DNA of 64,000 nucleotides from Peptoclostridium litorale DSM 5388 (lineage in GTDB: Bacteria > Bacillota > Clostridia > Peptostreptococcales > Peptostreptococcaceae), in the NCBI RefSeq assembly GCF_900141635.1, contig NZ_FSRH01000016.1:1-64000 (forward strand). The letters run 5' to 3'. The notes beneath the pieces are model-generated. The model ran no database searches. It was not told where the DNA came from and saw only the letters and a program-made list of their open reading frames with translations. Positions within the stretch are counted from its first letter, which is position 1, and each line of letters opens with the position of its first letter. The position numbers and the translations under genes were made by a program. Of this stretch, positions 8,105-16,956 are shown one piece after another.

Positions 8105-8923
8105 CTATCTGTTTTGAGGAGCCACAAAATGTGTCCCTATCTCTTCGCCATTTATTATGCCATACATTATAGAAGGGTCGCTTCCGTTTGCTATCACCGT
8201 GTCTATGCCCGACTCATAAGCTATCTCGGCCGCCTTTACCTTTGTTATCATTCCGCCCGTTCCAAGAGTCGAGCTTGTTCCCGATGCCAGCTTCTCTATG
8301 TCCTTGCCTATGTCCTCAATCCTTGGAATAAGCTTTGCATCAGGGTTTTTCCTAGGGTCTCCCGTATAGAGCCCGTCTATGTCGGTAAGGAGTATCAAAA
8401 GGTCAGCGTCCACAAGCGACGCAACCGTCGCTGAAAGAGTGTCGTTGTCTCCAAACACTATCTCGTCTATCGCTATTGTGTCGTTTTCGTTTACTATAGG
8501 TATTACCCCCATTTCCAAGAGTGCATTGAATGTATTCTGGGCGTTAACCTTTGTCTGCTCATTTTCAGTCACGTATCTTGTGAGCAGAACCTGCGACACT
8601 ATCTGGTTGTAGTCGTTGAAAAACCTCTGATATATCTTCATGAGCATGGCCTGTCCGACAGACGCCGCGGCCTGCTTGCCCTGCACGGTTTTTATTATTT
8701 CGCTGTCCCTTATTCCAAGCTTTGCAACTCCAACACCTATTGCCGCCGATGTTACGAGTATAACCTGCTTGCCCTGGTTGTTTATATCTGAAAGAACCCT
8801 GGCTATTTTGTCTATCCTTTCAAAATTAAGCTTTCCGCTTGAATACGTAAGAGTTGACGTTCCTATCTTTACTACCACCCTATTTATGTCTTTGCTATAT
8901 TTTTTCATATTTCCAAAACTCAT
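8105..8923 (-). CDS. proB: glutamate 5-kinase
   Basis: Phosphorylates glutamate with ATP, the first step of proline synthesis. The 272 residues cover only the amino-acid-kinase domain (VVKIGTSTLTY start, GTGGMITKVKAAEIA near the end). The C-terminal PUA domain of the longer (~365-residue) enzymes is absent, as in many clostridia. AAGGAAG precedes the ATG by about eight bases. It is transcribed with proA from a promoter about 270 bp upstream. Confidence 0.96.
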   Translation of the reverse strand: MSFGNMKKYSKDINRVVVKIGTSTLTYSSGKLNFERIDKIARVLSDINNQGKQVILVTSAAIGVGVAKLGIRDSEIIKTVQGKQAAASVGQAMLMKIYQRFFNDYNQIVSQVLLTRYVTENEQTKVNAQNTFNALLEMGVIPIVNENDTIAIDEIVFGDNDTLSATVASLVDADLLILLTDIDGLYTGDPRKNPDAKLIPRIEDIGKDIEKLASGTSSTLGTGGMITKVKAAEIAYESGIDTVIANGSDPSIMYGIINGEEIGTHFVAPQNR

Positions 8924-9203
8924 CAGTTCAACTTCCTTTCAAAACTTTTCTTTTATAGTCTCATTTGATATGCGCATATGGCTGCATCTACTTTTTCCAT
9001 ATTGACGCCATATTTGAATGTCCCTTGTTTAAATATTTCCAGTTGAATACGGTGAGCTTTCCGGCCGTTTTATATTCAAAATCAAATTTATCATGCCATC
9101 ATTTCCTTTCAAAAAGCATTGCAATGTTACAAAATTTTGCACACGCCAAAATCATTTTTAAAAAACACATAATCTTGATATAGCTAAAAACGTGTATCTT
9201 ACT
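8924..9203 (-). promoter_or_regulatory. long proBA leader region
   Basis: About 270 nt lie between the predicted start of transcription and proB. No T-box core (TGGNACCGCG) is present. The minus strand contains a 33-codon frame without a start codon (9101-9003, ending in a TAG) whose translation looks protein-like, and a 15-codon ATG frame just after it, so a leader peptide or gene remnant is possible. Nothing more can be supported. Confidence 0.3.
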
Positions 9204-9232
9204 ATTGTATAATAGTTTGCCTTTTCAGTAAA
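9204..9232 (-). promoter_or_regulatory. promoter of proBA
   Basis: On the minus strand TTTACT (9232-9227), 17 bp and TACAAT (9209-9204). Confidence 0.55.
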
Positions 9233-9314
9233 CACTCATAACAAGCTTTTATGCTCTGTGTTTTTAATGCATATAATTTAATTTTTATATGCATTTCGAA
9301 CTCTTAAAAATGTC

Positions 9315-9356
9315 AAAAATAAAAGACATAAAACCGAAAAACACCGGCTTTATGCC
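9315..9356 (-). terminator. terminator after cheV
   Basis: GGCATAAAGCCGG pairs with CGGTTTTATGTC around a TGTTTTT loop, followed on the minus strand by TTTTATTTTT. It lies about 27 bp after the cheV stop. Confidence 0.8.
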
Positions 9357-9382
9357 TTTTGCCTTAATTATCAATTTATTTT

Positions 9383-10288
9383 TTACACTTCCAAAAATCC
9401 GTCTATAAGCTCTATGAGCTGTCCGATTTCCGGTTTGCTCATTTGTGCGTCCGCGCCTACAGCCTGACCCTTGTGCCTTAAGTCTCCCGTTATAAGCGAT
9501 GAGAATATTATTACAGGAAGGCTTTTGAGCACCTTGTCTGTTTTTATCCTTTTTGTCAGAGTATGCCCATCCAGCTGCGGCATCTCTATGTCTGTAACAA
9601 GAATGTCCACATTTCGCTTGAAATCCTCGCCAAGCTTTTCCTTTAGCTCTCCAAGGTAGTTGTATGCCTCAAGCCCGTCGTTGAAGAATATGAGGTTTGA
9701 ATACCCCGCCTTTATGAGCACGTCCCTAAGAAGCCTTCTTATCAAAGGCGAATCGTCCGCAAGCATTATCCTCTTGTGCATTCTATCTTCTTTGGAATCC
9801 ATTTCTCCGAGCCTCTCTTCAGATATTCCAGTGGAAGGGCTTATGTCTATTACTATCTTTTCAAAGTCAAGCAGTATGAGTATGTTGTTTTGATAGTTTA
9901 TGTTTCCTATTATGAGGGAGTTTTCTATTATGGCGTCCGGCTTTTTTATGTCTTCCCATTTTATTCTGTGTATGCCTATGACTTTGTCCACAAGGAATGC
10001 CACTTTGAGGTTGTTGAATTCACAAAGAAGAGTCATCCTGGCGTCTCCAACGGTCGGCTTTTTATCAAGGACATATTTCATATCTATTACGCTTATCACA
10101 TCTCCTCTTACAAGCGTAATCCCTGAAATCGCAGGATGGGAATTCGGTATTTTATTGAGCGCGCTGATGCTCAGTATCTCCTTTACCTTTATAACATTTA
10201 TGGCATATTTTCTTCCCTCGACTTCAAATTCCAGTATTTCAAGTTCTCCTGTACCTGATTCAAGAAGTATTCCTTTGTAGTCCTCCAT
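9383..10288 (-). CDS. cheV: chemotaxis protein CheV (CheW-receiver fusion)
   Basis: 301 residues from the ATG at 10288, supported by GGAGAG nine bases upstream; the earlier in-frame ATG (10303) has no such site. Residues ~10-150 are a CheW-like coupling domain (EFEVEGRKYAINVIKVKEIL). Residues ~170-300 are a receiver domain (MLADDSPLIRRLLRD, phospho-acceptor in ILVTDIEMPQLDG, KPE near the end). CheV couples receptors to CheA and adapts by phosphorylation. It is a single-gene unit, 7 kb from the main che operon. Confidence 0.93.
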   Translation of the reverse strand: MEDYKGILLESGTGELEILEFEVEGRKYAINVIKVKEILSISALNKIPNSHPAISGITLVRGDVISVIDMKYVLDKKPTVGDARMTLLCEFNNLKVAFLVDKVIGIHRIKWEDIKKPDAIIENSLIIGNINYQNNILILLDFEKIVIDISPSTGISEERLGEMDSKEDRMHKRIMLADDSPLIRRLLRDVLIKAGYSNLIFFNDGLEAYNYLGELKEKLGEDFKRNVDILVTDIEMPQLDGHTLTKRIKTDKVLKSLPVIIFSSLITGDLRHKGQAVGADAQMSKPEIGQLIELIDGFLEV

Positions 10289-10522
10289 AATAATTCTCTC
10301 CATTTCTAAAATATATTTTATTTGCTATGTCAAATTGATGAATTATCCAATCATCGCCTGCTGCCCATACTAATCCCGCTTGCCCTAAATACCTCATTGT
10401 TTAACATATATCCCTTTTTTTCTTTTTTATTCATATTTCGCTCATTTTTACTATGTATAATTTAATTTTATAACATTTTTTATTAAAAAGTCACATGTAT
10501 TTAGTCGATTTTTGTTTTTTAT

Positions 10523-10546
10523 AAAAAAAAACCGGCAAACGCCAGT
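10523..10546 (-). terminator. terminator after manC
   Basis: ACTGGC-GTTT-GCCGGT hairpin followed by at least eight T on the minus strand (10530-10523), 40 bp after the manC stop. The stretch 10289-10522 upstream of cheV shows no other element I can name. Confidence 0.8.
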
Positions 10547-10585
10547 CTTTTTCATATTTGCAGTATTCGTTTTTAATTTTCTATT

Positions 10586-11674
10586 CTACAGGTATTCTTC
10601 CCTTCCCTGCCTTTTCAAATGTTCAACTATCTGCTTTACATCCTGTGCCTTTTCCTTCGGACATACGAGTATGGAATCCTCAGTTTCAACTACTATCATG
10701 CTGTCAAGCCCTATTGTAGCTATGAGCCTTGAATTGCCGTAAATTATCGAATTCCTTGTGTCTATGCCCACATTGTCTGCCCGTATTATATTCCCCTTTT
10801 CATCCGTGTCGAATATTGCTCCAAGGGCATCCCAAGAACCTACATCGTTCCATCCAAAATCCCCCGGCACAACCACCACGTCGTCCGACCTTTCCATGAC
10901 TCCGTAGTCTATAGAAGTGCTTATGAGGCTTGGATATATCTCATGCAGCTTCTCGTCTTCCTGCTTGCTTCCCATATACGCCGAGAGCTCCTCAAGCCTT
11001 TTGTATAATTTCGGAAGGAATCTTTTGAAGTCTTCGAGAATCTTTGAAACCTTCCATACGAACATACCGCTGTTCCAAAGGTATTCACCTGATTCCACAT
11101 AGGCCCTTGCCGTTTCGAATTCCGGCTTTTCAACAAATTCCTCCACACCGTATGCGCTTCCCGCATATAGGTGGGCGGTATCTTTCAAAAGTTTTATGTA
11201 CCCGTATCCAGTTGACGGAAAAGTAGGCTTTATGCCTATTGTCACAAGATGGCCCGAACTCTGCGCTATATCTGCAGCTCTTTCAAGTGTGCTTTTAAAT
11301 CCCACTCCGTCCTTTATATAGTGGTCCGATGGGAATACGCACATTATCCCGTCACCGTGCTTTTTCTTTATTGCAAATGCCGCGTACCCTATGGCTGCCG
11401 CCGTATTTCTCGCCGCAGGCTCATACAGTATGTTTAGAGCATCCGTGCAGTGGCAGAAGCCCTCTATGGTGTCGACAAGCAGCTTTCCCTGTTTTTCATT
11501 TGTGACTATGTACATGTCCTCCCTCTCTACAATGGATGATATCCTGTCTATAGTCTCGTTTATAAGGGCGTCTTCTCCACTCAGATTCAAAAGCTGCTTC
11601 GGGGTCTTTTGCCTGCTTATGGGCCAAAACCTGGTTCCGCCACCGCCTGCCATTATGACTGCAAATCTTTTCAT
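10586..11674 (-). CDS. manC: mannose-1-phosphate guanylyltransferase
   Basis: Makes GDP-mannose from GTP and mannose 1-phosphate. 362 residues from the ATG at 11674, since GGAGGGG lies just ahead and inside the longer frame. The N-terminal pyrophosphorylase signature FAVIMAGGGGTRFWPISRQKTPKQ and the FVEKP motif are present. The isomerase domain of bifunctional ManC/AlgA is absent. It supplies the substrate of the GDP-mannose dehydrogenase at 54.9-56.3 kb, 43 kb away. It may share a transcript with the malic enzyme gene 74 bp upstream. Confidence 0.94.
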   Translation of the reverse strand: MKRFAVIMAGGGGTRFWPISRQKTPKQLLNLSGEDALINETIDRISSIVEREDMYIVTNEKQGKLLVDTIEGFCHCTDALNILYEPAARNTAAAIGYAAFAIKKKHGDGIMCVFPSDHYIKDGVGFKSTLERAADIAQSSGHLVTIGIKPTFPSTGYGYIKLLKDTAHLYAGSAYGVEEFVEKPEFETARAYVESGEYLWNSGMFVWKVSKILEDFKRFLPKLYKRLEELSAYMGSKQEDEKLHEIYPSLISTSIDYGVMERSDDVVVVPGDFGWNDVGSWDALGAIFDTDEKGNIIRADNVGIDTRNSIIYGNSRLIATIGLDSMIVVETEDSILVCPKEKAQDVKQIVEHLKRQGREEYL

Positions 11675-11748
11675 AAAAAATCCCCTCCAAGTCATATTCT
11701 ATTTGTATTTGTTTATACCCTTGAAGGGGCCATGCGAACATAAAAATA

Positions 11749-12921
11749 CTATATTCTTGCAACCCCCGAGTCCACTGCCGCCTTTTTCACGGCCTCGGCC
11801 ACATTTTCCGCAACCCTTCTGTCAAAAGCCTTGGGAAGTATGTATTCCCTGGAAATCTCATCGTCAGATATTGTATTTGCTATTGCATTTGCGGCAGCTA
11901 TTTTCATTTCCTCGTTTATGTCGCTCGCCCTAACGTCAAGAGCCCCCCTGAATATTCCAGGGAATGCAAGCACGTTGTTGACCTGGTTTGGAAAGTCTGA
12001 TCTTCCCGTTCCTATTATGAAAGCCCCTCCCTTTATAGCCTCTTCAGGCATTATTTCAGGCACAGGATTTGCCATTGCAAACACTATGGCGTTTTCATTC
12101 ATTGAAGATATCATCTCAGAGCTTACTATGTTTGGAGCTGAAACCCCTATGAAAATGTCCTTTCCCTTTATTGCATCCACAAGTTTTCCAGTCTCACCTT
12201 TTTTATTCGTTATTTTTGCCATTTCGAGCTGCGCCCAGTTGAGTCCCTCGCTGCCCTCATGCACGACCCCGTTTATGTCGCAAAAAACTATGTTTTTTAT
12301 GCCCATTTCAATAAGCAGCTTTCCTATTGCTATCCCCGCAGATCCTGTTCCGTTTATTACCGCCTCAACCTCTGAGATTTTCTTTCCCGCAAGCTTTAAA
12401 GAGTTTATAAGTCCGGCTGCAACAACTATTGCGGTTCCGTGCTGGTCGTCGTGAAACACTGGTATGTCCAATATTTCCTTGAGCCTTTTTTCTATTTCAA
12501 AGCACCTTGGAGCTGATATGTCTTCAAGGTTGATCCCTCCAAACACAGGCTCCATAAGCTGCACTGTCCTCACTATCTCCTCTACGTCCTTGGTGTCCAG
12601 GCATATTGGAAAAGCGTCGACTCCTGCAAATTCCTTGAAAAGTATCGATTTTCCCTCCATTACCGGAATTGAAGCCTTCGCCCCTATGTCTCCAAGTCCC
12701 AGCACTGCTGTTCCGTCGCTCACAACCGCAACAAGATTGCCCTTTGACGTATAGTCGTAAACCTTGCTTTCGTCAGACGCTATCTCCCTGCACGGCTGTG
12801 CAACTCCTGGAGTATACGCCACTGAAAGATCCACAGAATCTTCAACCTTTACCTTGCTGCAAACGCTTATTTTCCCCTGATGCTTCTGGTGCAGTTCTAT
12901 AGCCATTTTATTGTAATCCAT
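11749..12921 (-). CDS. malic enzyme (NAD(P)-dependent, decarboxylating)
   Basis: Converts malate to pyruvate and CO2. The 390 residues match the short bacterial malic enzymes (SVAYTPGVAQPCREIA, FHDDQHGTAIVVAAGLIN, dinucleotide loop INGTGSAGIAIGKLL); no phosphotransacetylase extension. GGAGG precedes the ATG. It lies 86 bp downstream of the fumarase beta gene, so together with fumarase alpha it could take fumarate to pyruvate. Confidence 0.95.
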   Translation of the reverse strand: MDYNKMAIELHQKHQGKISVCSKVKVEDSVDLSVAYTPGVAQPCREIASDESKVYDYTSKGNLVAVVSDGTAVLGLGDIGAKASIPVMEGKSILFKEFAGVDAFPICLDTKDVEEIVRTVQLMEPVFGGINLEDISAPRCFEIEKRLKEILDIPVFHDDQHGTAIVVAAGLINSLKLAGKKISEVEAVINGTGSAGIAIGKLLIEMGIKNIVFCDINGVVHEGSEGLNWAQLEMAKITNKKGETGKLVDAIKGKDIFIGVSAPNIVSSEMISSMNENAIVFAMANPVPEIMPEEAIKGGAFIIGTGRSDFPNQVNNVLAFPGIFRGALDVRASDINEEMKIAAANAIANTISDDEISREYILPKAFDRRVAENVAEAVKKAAVDSGVARI

Positions 12922-13007
12922 TAAAATTCCTCCAAAGTCATTTTTTATTTTAAATACCTTTCATATCAAAAGCGCAGGACGTCCTGATGTTCATTAACAT
13001 GTCTGCT

Positions 13008-13562
13008 TTATTTTCTGTATTTTTCCCTTTCAGTCTCATAGAGGTTGTTTCCCTCGCTGTCTATTACAACAACCGCCGGAAAGTCCTCAACTTCAAGCCT
13101 TCTTATGGCCTCCGGTCCCAGGTCGTCATACGCCACGACCTGGGCGCTTTTAATCCTCGATGCTATAAGGGCCGCAGCCCCTCCCACGGCGGCAAAATAT
13201 ACGGCACCGTTTTTTTTCATTCCCTCTATAACCTTGTCACTTCTGCTTCCCTTGCCTATCATTCCTGTAAGCCCGAGCTCCAAAAGAGGCACCGTCATAT
13301 CGTCCATCCTGTAGCTCGTAGTCGGTCCTGCAGAGCCTATGGCCTTTCCCGGTTTTGCAGGCGATGGGCCTACATAGTATATTATCTGGTCCTTCGGGTC
13401 GAAAGGCAGATTTTCGCCTTTTTCTATAGCTTCCATGAGCCTTTTGTGAGCAGCGTCTCTTCCCGTGTACAATTTTCCGCTTATCAGTACCATGTCGCCC
13501 GCCTTTAGTTTTCTGGCGTCTTCAGTTGTAAGCGGCGTATTTATGCTTATCATATCTGCCAT
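13008..13562 (-). CDS. fumB: class I fumarate hydratase, beta subunit
   Basis: 184 residues from the ATG at 13562 with AAAGGAG six bases ahead; the longer frame to 13640 lacks a site. The sequence (LKAGDMVLISGKLYTGRDAAHKR..., YVGPSPAKPGKAIGSAGPTTSYRMD, GMIGKGSR) is the C-terminal half-type subunit of the two-subunit Fe-S fumarase/tartrate dehydratase family. The malic enzyme next door favours fumarase. The alpha partner lies 14 kb away at 27458-28300. A TTGTGG-N16-TATATT promoter may lie near 13650. Confidence 0.93.
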   Translation of the reverse strand: MADMISINTPLTTEDARKLKAGDMVLISGKLYTGRDAAHKRLMEAIEKGENLPFDPKDQIIYYVGPSPAKPGKAIGSAGPTTSYRMDDMTVPLLELGLTGMIGKGSRSDKVIEGMKKNGAVYFAAVGGAAALIASRIKSAQVVAYDDLGPEAIRRLEVEDFPAVVVIDSEGNNLYETEREKYRK

Positions 13563-13719
13563 ATCCGTCTCCTTTAAAACAGTATTAGTCCGATTCAAAG
13601 GCAAAAACCTTATATAAATGAACAGAATCAGACCTTGCATTCAACATAACAATATAATAACACAAACATCTTCCACAAAACACAGGCTATAATACGTTTT
13701 TTGTCTTTTTTTGAATACG

Positions 13720-13752
13720 AAAAAAGACCCCTTCGTCACTTACAAAGAGGCC
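13720..13752 (-). terminator. terminator after the acetate transporter gene
   Basis: GGCCTCTT pairs with AAGGGGTC (G-U allowed) around an 11-nt loop, followed on the minus strand by TTTTTT; 37 bp after the stop. Confidence 0.7.
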
Positions 13753-13788
13753 TTCTCACTTTTATGATTTCTCTATAAATCTACCGTA

Positions 13789-14430
13789 TTAGGCAGCTTT
13801 TTTACTTGATGAAGCAGTTTCCTTGAATATTCCAAACGGCTTTCCAACTGGCAGGAACACTTTTCCAAAGTGAGCGTTAAGAACTGCAGCTGCTGAACCG
13901 TAAAATGCCATCATTGAAATAAGAAGCTCTGATACAGCCGCAAATGTGTGAGAAGCTTCGTGAGCTATTCCAAATGAGCTAAGCGAAAGACCTATGAAAA
14001 GACAGTCTATCAGTACGAATATTATGAATAATACCTTGTGAGTCTCCATAGCTCCTATTGTCATGTAAAGCGTGAATATAAGATATCCTACAAATGCAAA
14101 TCCAAGCTGCTTTCCGTCAACTCCTGCTGCAAGATTCTCTCCGAATACTCCCTGCTGAATCATCCAAGACATTGCTACTCCCATCCAGAAGAATGCGTAT
14201 CCTCCAAATGCCGTTGTTCCAAATACGTTGTTTTTCTTGGCGTCATTTATGCAAGCGAAAAGCTGTGCAAATGCTCCAAGGAATATCGCCCAAGGCAATA
14301 CAAAAGAAACTCCGCTTGTAATGCCAAGCTTTTGCGATGAAGCTACAAGAGTTACCATTGCAAGACCAAAAAGTCCAAGTGCAGATGGGTCCGCAGTAAT
14401 AACCTTTACTTCTTTAGTTTGATTTTCCAT
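13789..14430 (-). CDS. GPR1/FUN34/YaaH-family acetate transporter
   Basis: A 213-residue membrane protein with six predicted helices. The N-terminus ADPSALGLFGLAMVTL corresponds to the family NPAPLGL motif, with D in place of the usual N and S in place of A. It probably imports or exports acetate or succinate. The ATG at 14430 is ten bases after GGAGG; a TTG at 14433, seven bases after it, is an equally possible start. It is transcribed alone from the promoter at 14456-14484. Confidence 0.88.
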   Translation of the reverse strand: MENQTKEVKVITADPSALGLFGLAMVTLVASSQKLGITSGVSFVLPWAIFLGAFAQLFACINDAKKNNVFGTTAFGGYAFFWMGVAMSWMIQQGVFGENLAAGVDGKQLGFAFVGYLIFTLYMTIGAMETHKVLFIIFVLIDCLFIGLSLSSFGIAHEASHTFAAVSELLISMMAFYGSAAAVLNAHFGKVFLPVGKPFGIFKETASSSKKAA

Positions 14431-14455
14431 CAATCATAAACCTCCCATAAAACTC

Positions 14456-14484
14456 TACAAAATAATAAGAGACTGGCTTGTCAA
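14456..14484 (-). promoter_or_regulatory. promoter of the acetate transporter gene
   Basis: On the minus strand TTGACA (14484-14479), 17 bp and TTTGTA (14461-14456). GAGAC/GTCTC arms flank the -35. The AT-rich stretch 14510-14699 between this and the next gene shows nothing else. Confidence 0.45.
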
Positions 14485-14699
14485 AAAAATATCCGTCTCT
14501 CATTATATTATACATAATCGTAATGCTTTTTCAAATACTTTTTAATAGTTTTTTTTAAAAATATAGAGCATATTTTAGTTTTAAACATTTTTTTTGCGAT
14601 AATCCCGTTTTTTTAACAAAAATAAGCTTTTTTAAGGATATAAGGGGTGTTTTAATATGTATTATATTTTTTTTATATTTAAAATTGTATTTCCAGCTT

Positions 14700-16631
14700 T
14701 TATTCTACATACAATTCACTTTTGCCCTTTCCCGATTTCTTTGCATTGTACATGGCCTTGTCCGCATTTTCAATGAGCTGTTCTATGCTCCTGCCATTTC
14801 GTGGAAATATGCTTATTCCTATGCTTATTCCCATTTTTGAAATTTCATTTTCTGAAAAATATTCATGTATCCTGCTTTGTATTCTTTCGGAAAGTCCCAA
14901 GGGGTCTTTCTCACTCCGTACTCTGGACATGACCACTACAAATTCGTCCCCGCCTATCCTGGCTACAAAATCGTCCCCTCTTACAGATTCGCTTATTATG
15001 TCCGCTATTGTCTTTAGTACATAGTCTCCATATTTATGCCCGTAAGTATCGTTAATCTGCTTGAAATCATCGACATCCAGAAACATTACGGCAAACATCT
15101 TTTCATTTTCAAGCGCCTCTTTTGAAAGGAGCTCTATATACTCGGCAAGGTATTTTCTGTTTGGAAGATTGGTCAAATGGTCCAGTTTTGCCATTTCAAT
15201 GATATCCGATTCCCGTTCTTTTATGGCTGTTATGTCCCAAAATATCATGCCGAAATGCTCTGCCTGCAGAGCGTATATTATTAAGGAATACCAGCGCTCA
15301 TCCATATTCACCTGTATCTCCCTGGTGTTTCCCGCATATTCACTCCAAAATTCCTTGAATACTTTGGTTACAGCAGTAATAGGATATCCGTAGTTTTTTT
15401 CGATTTGAGAAAATCTCTTTTCCTCCGGCTCGAATCCTTGTGCCCCCACCATATTGTAAAACTGGCTGTTCGCCTCTACTATTTCAAAGTCTACTATCTC
15501 CGTTTTGGCTTCATCTGAATACACGGCCTTTGAATATGTAAAGCTCTCGCTCATATGCTCAAACAGCAGCCTGTACCTTTGCTCTTCCTGAACCGCCTTA
15601 TCATGGCTCTCTTCAAGCCTGTCCAGCATGAGGTTTATTGAAATTCCAAGACTCGATATCTCATCTTTCCCCCCTACTGCAACCCTGTTTTTTTTGCTCT
15701 TTCCCTTTCCCATATTCTCCATGAATCTTTGAATATTCATTAGCCTTGATGTGAATGCCTTTTCAAATATCCTGTTTGAAGTATATGCAAATACGAGAGC
15801 CATGGATATTACAATGTATATGTATTTTTTGAGCAGGTGCGCCCCCAGTGAATATATATCTGCAACACTTGAAATTTCAAGTACCATTGTAGTATCTTTT
15901 TTTATGGTTTCCACCGGCAGATAAGACTTTATTATTTCCCCATCCATTTTAACCAGCACTCCATTTAGGTTTTCTATGCCTTGTATGGCCTTGAACTGCT
16001 TGTTTTCATACACGTCAAGATCCAAATATGTGATCTTTGCAAACCTGCTTATCTCGCCCTCATCCAGCTTTCTCCCCATTATAATCACACCTGCTGCCGG
16101 GCCTTCCCCGCTGCTTTTTAGCACAGGTCTTATGCTCACCATTGCAAAACCTTCACTTGTTTTTACTATTCCCTTTAGGCTCCTTCCGCTTTGGATAACT
16201 TCACCTGCCAGTTTTTCATAGTCTATAAGTTCTTTTATGTCATTTTCAACAGGCATTTCACTTGCGTCTTCAGTGTCATATTCCGATTGAAATACAGGCC
16301 TGATTTTTTCATCTGTAATCAACACAAAATCCACTATGAATTGCTTTGATATCGTCTCATATTTAAAATTGGAATCTATGTAGTCTTCATTCCCATGCTC
16401 CGAAAATTCATATGTATCGTCCCAAACCGCATAATCATGATTTATGGAGTCCAAAAGGTTTATCTCATATTCCAGTTCGTCGCTAAGCCGTGCAATGTCC
16501 TTTTTCACGTTCATAATTTCAACATTTTCGAACCCCGAAAGAAATATGGTATTTGAAAATATAAAAATAATTATAGTAAGACTGAGCATCTCCATAAAGA
16601 ATATTACCGATATCTTGTCTGAAAGCTTCAT
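14700..16631 (-). CDS. membrane diguanylate cyclase (CHASE4-HAMP-PAS-GGDEF)
   Basis: 643 residues. Helix ~7-33, an extracytoplasmic CHASE4-like sensor (~40-265, DYAVWDDTYEF), helix ~268-288, HAMP (~289-340), a PAS-like region (~350-470) and GGDEF (~480-643). The active-site loop is GGDEF at 560-564, and the inhibitory I-site R551xxD554 is intact, so active and feedback-controlled c-di-GMP synthesis is predicted. It lies downstream of the che operon beyond a terminator, as its own unit. A weak GGGG site precedes the ATG. Confidence 0.92.
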   Translation of the reverse strand: MKLSDKISVIFFMEMLSLTIIIFIFSNTIFLSGFENVEIMNVKKDIARLSDELEYEINLLDSINHDYAVWDDTYEFSEHGNEDYIDSNFKYETISKQFIVDFVLITDEKIRPVFQSEYDTEDASEMPVENDIKELIDYEKLAGEVIQSGRSLKGIVKTSEGFAMVSIRPVLKSSGEGPAAGVIIMGRKLDEGEISRFAKITYLDLDVYENKQFKAIQGIENLNGVLVKMDGEIIKSYLPVETIKKDTTMVLEISSVADIYSLGAHLLKKYIYIVISMALVFAYTSNRIFEKAFTSRLMNIQRFMENMGKGKSKKNRVAVGGKDEISSLGISINLMLDRLEESHDKAVQEEQRYRLLFEHMSESFTYSKAVYSDEAKTEIVDFEIVEANSQFYNMVGAQGFEPEEKRFSQIEKNYGYPITAVTKVFKEFWSEYAGNTREIQVNMDERWYSLIIYALQAEHFGMIFWDITAIKERESDIIEMAKLDHLTNLPNRKYLAEYIELLSKEALENEKMFAVMFLDVDDFKQINDTYGHKYGDYVLKTIADIISESVRGDDFVARIGGDEFVVVMSRVRSEKDPLGLSERIQSRIHEYFSENEISKMGISIGISIFPRNGRSIEQLIENADKAMYNAKKSGKGKSELYVE

Positions 16632-16667
16632 ATTTCAACAACCCCAAATCTACAGTAAACTATTATA

Positions 16668-16799
16668 CTATTAGTAGCCTATTTTACATTTATATGCATT
16701 CATATCCAAATTATACAACTTTTATCGTTTTTGTTCATATTTTTTTATATATTCTTTTCAATTTCATTTGTTTTTATTTTTTGCAAGTGCTACTAATAG
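16668..16799. repeat. spaced 11-bp inverted repeat upstream of the diguanylate cyclase
   Basis: CTATTAGTAGC (16668-16678) and its exact complement GCTACTAATAG (16789-16799) bound a 132-bp AT-rich stretch in the 325-bp gap between the cyclase and cheB. They could be paired operator sites or a long hairpin. No gene is seen in the gap. Confidence 0.5.
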
Positions 16800-16880
16800 C
16801 TTAATTGGATTGTGCGGCTCATTTATATATGTCTATATTCCCATTTTCATTCATATTATTTAAATTCTTATGACAAACAA

Positions 16881-16927
16881 AAATCCAAAGGGAATTATTT
16901 TCAAAACAAAGTCTTCCCAATGGATTT
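16881..16927 (-). terminator. terminator of the che operon
   Basis: AAATCCA..GGGAA and TTCCC..TGGATTT arms around a 19-nt loop, followed by TTTGTTTG on the minus strand; 30 bp after the cheB stop. Confidence 0.7.
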
Positions 16928-16956
16928 CCGGTAATTTTCATAAATAGTTTTTACGT

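Noticed and set aside
8924-9382. T-box riboswitch before proBA
   Set aside because: The expected TGGNACCGCG core is absent on the minus strand, although proBA leaders of Firmicutes often have one.
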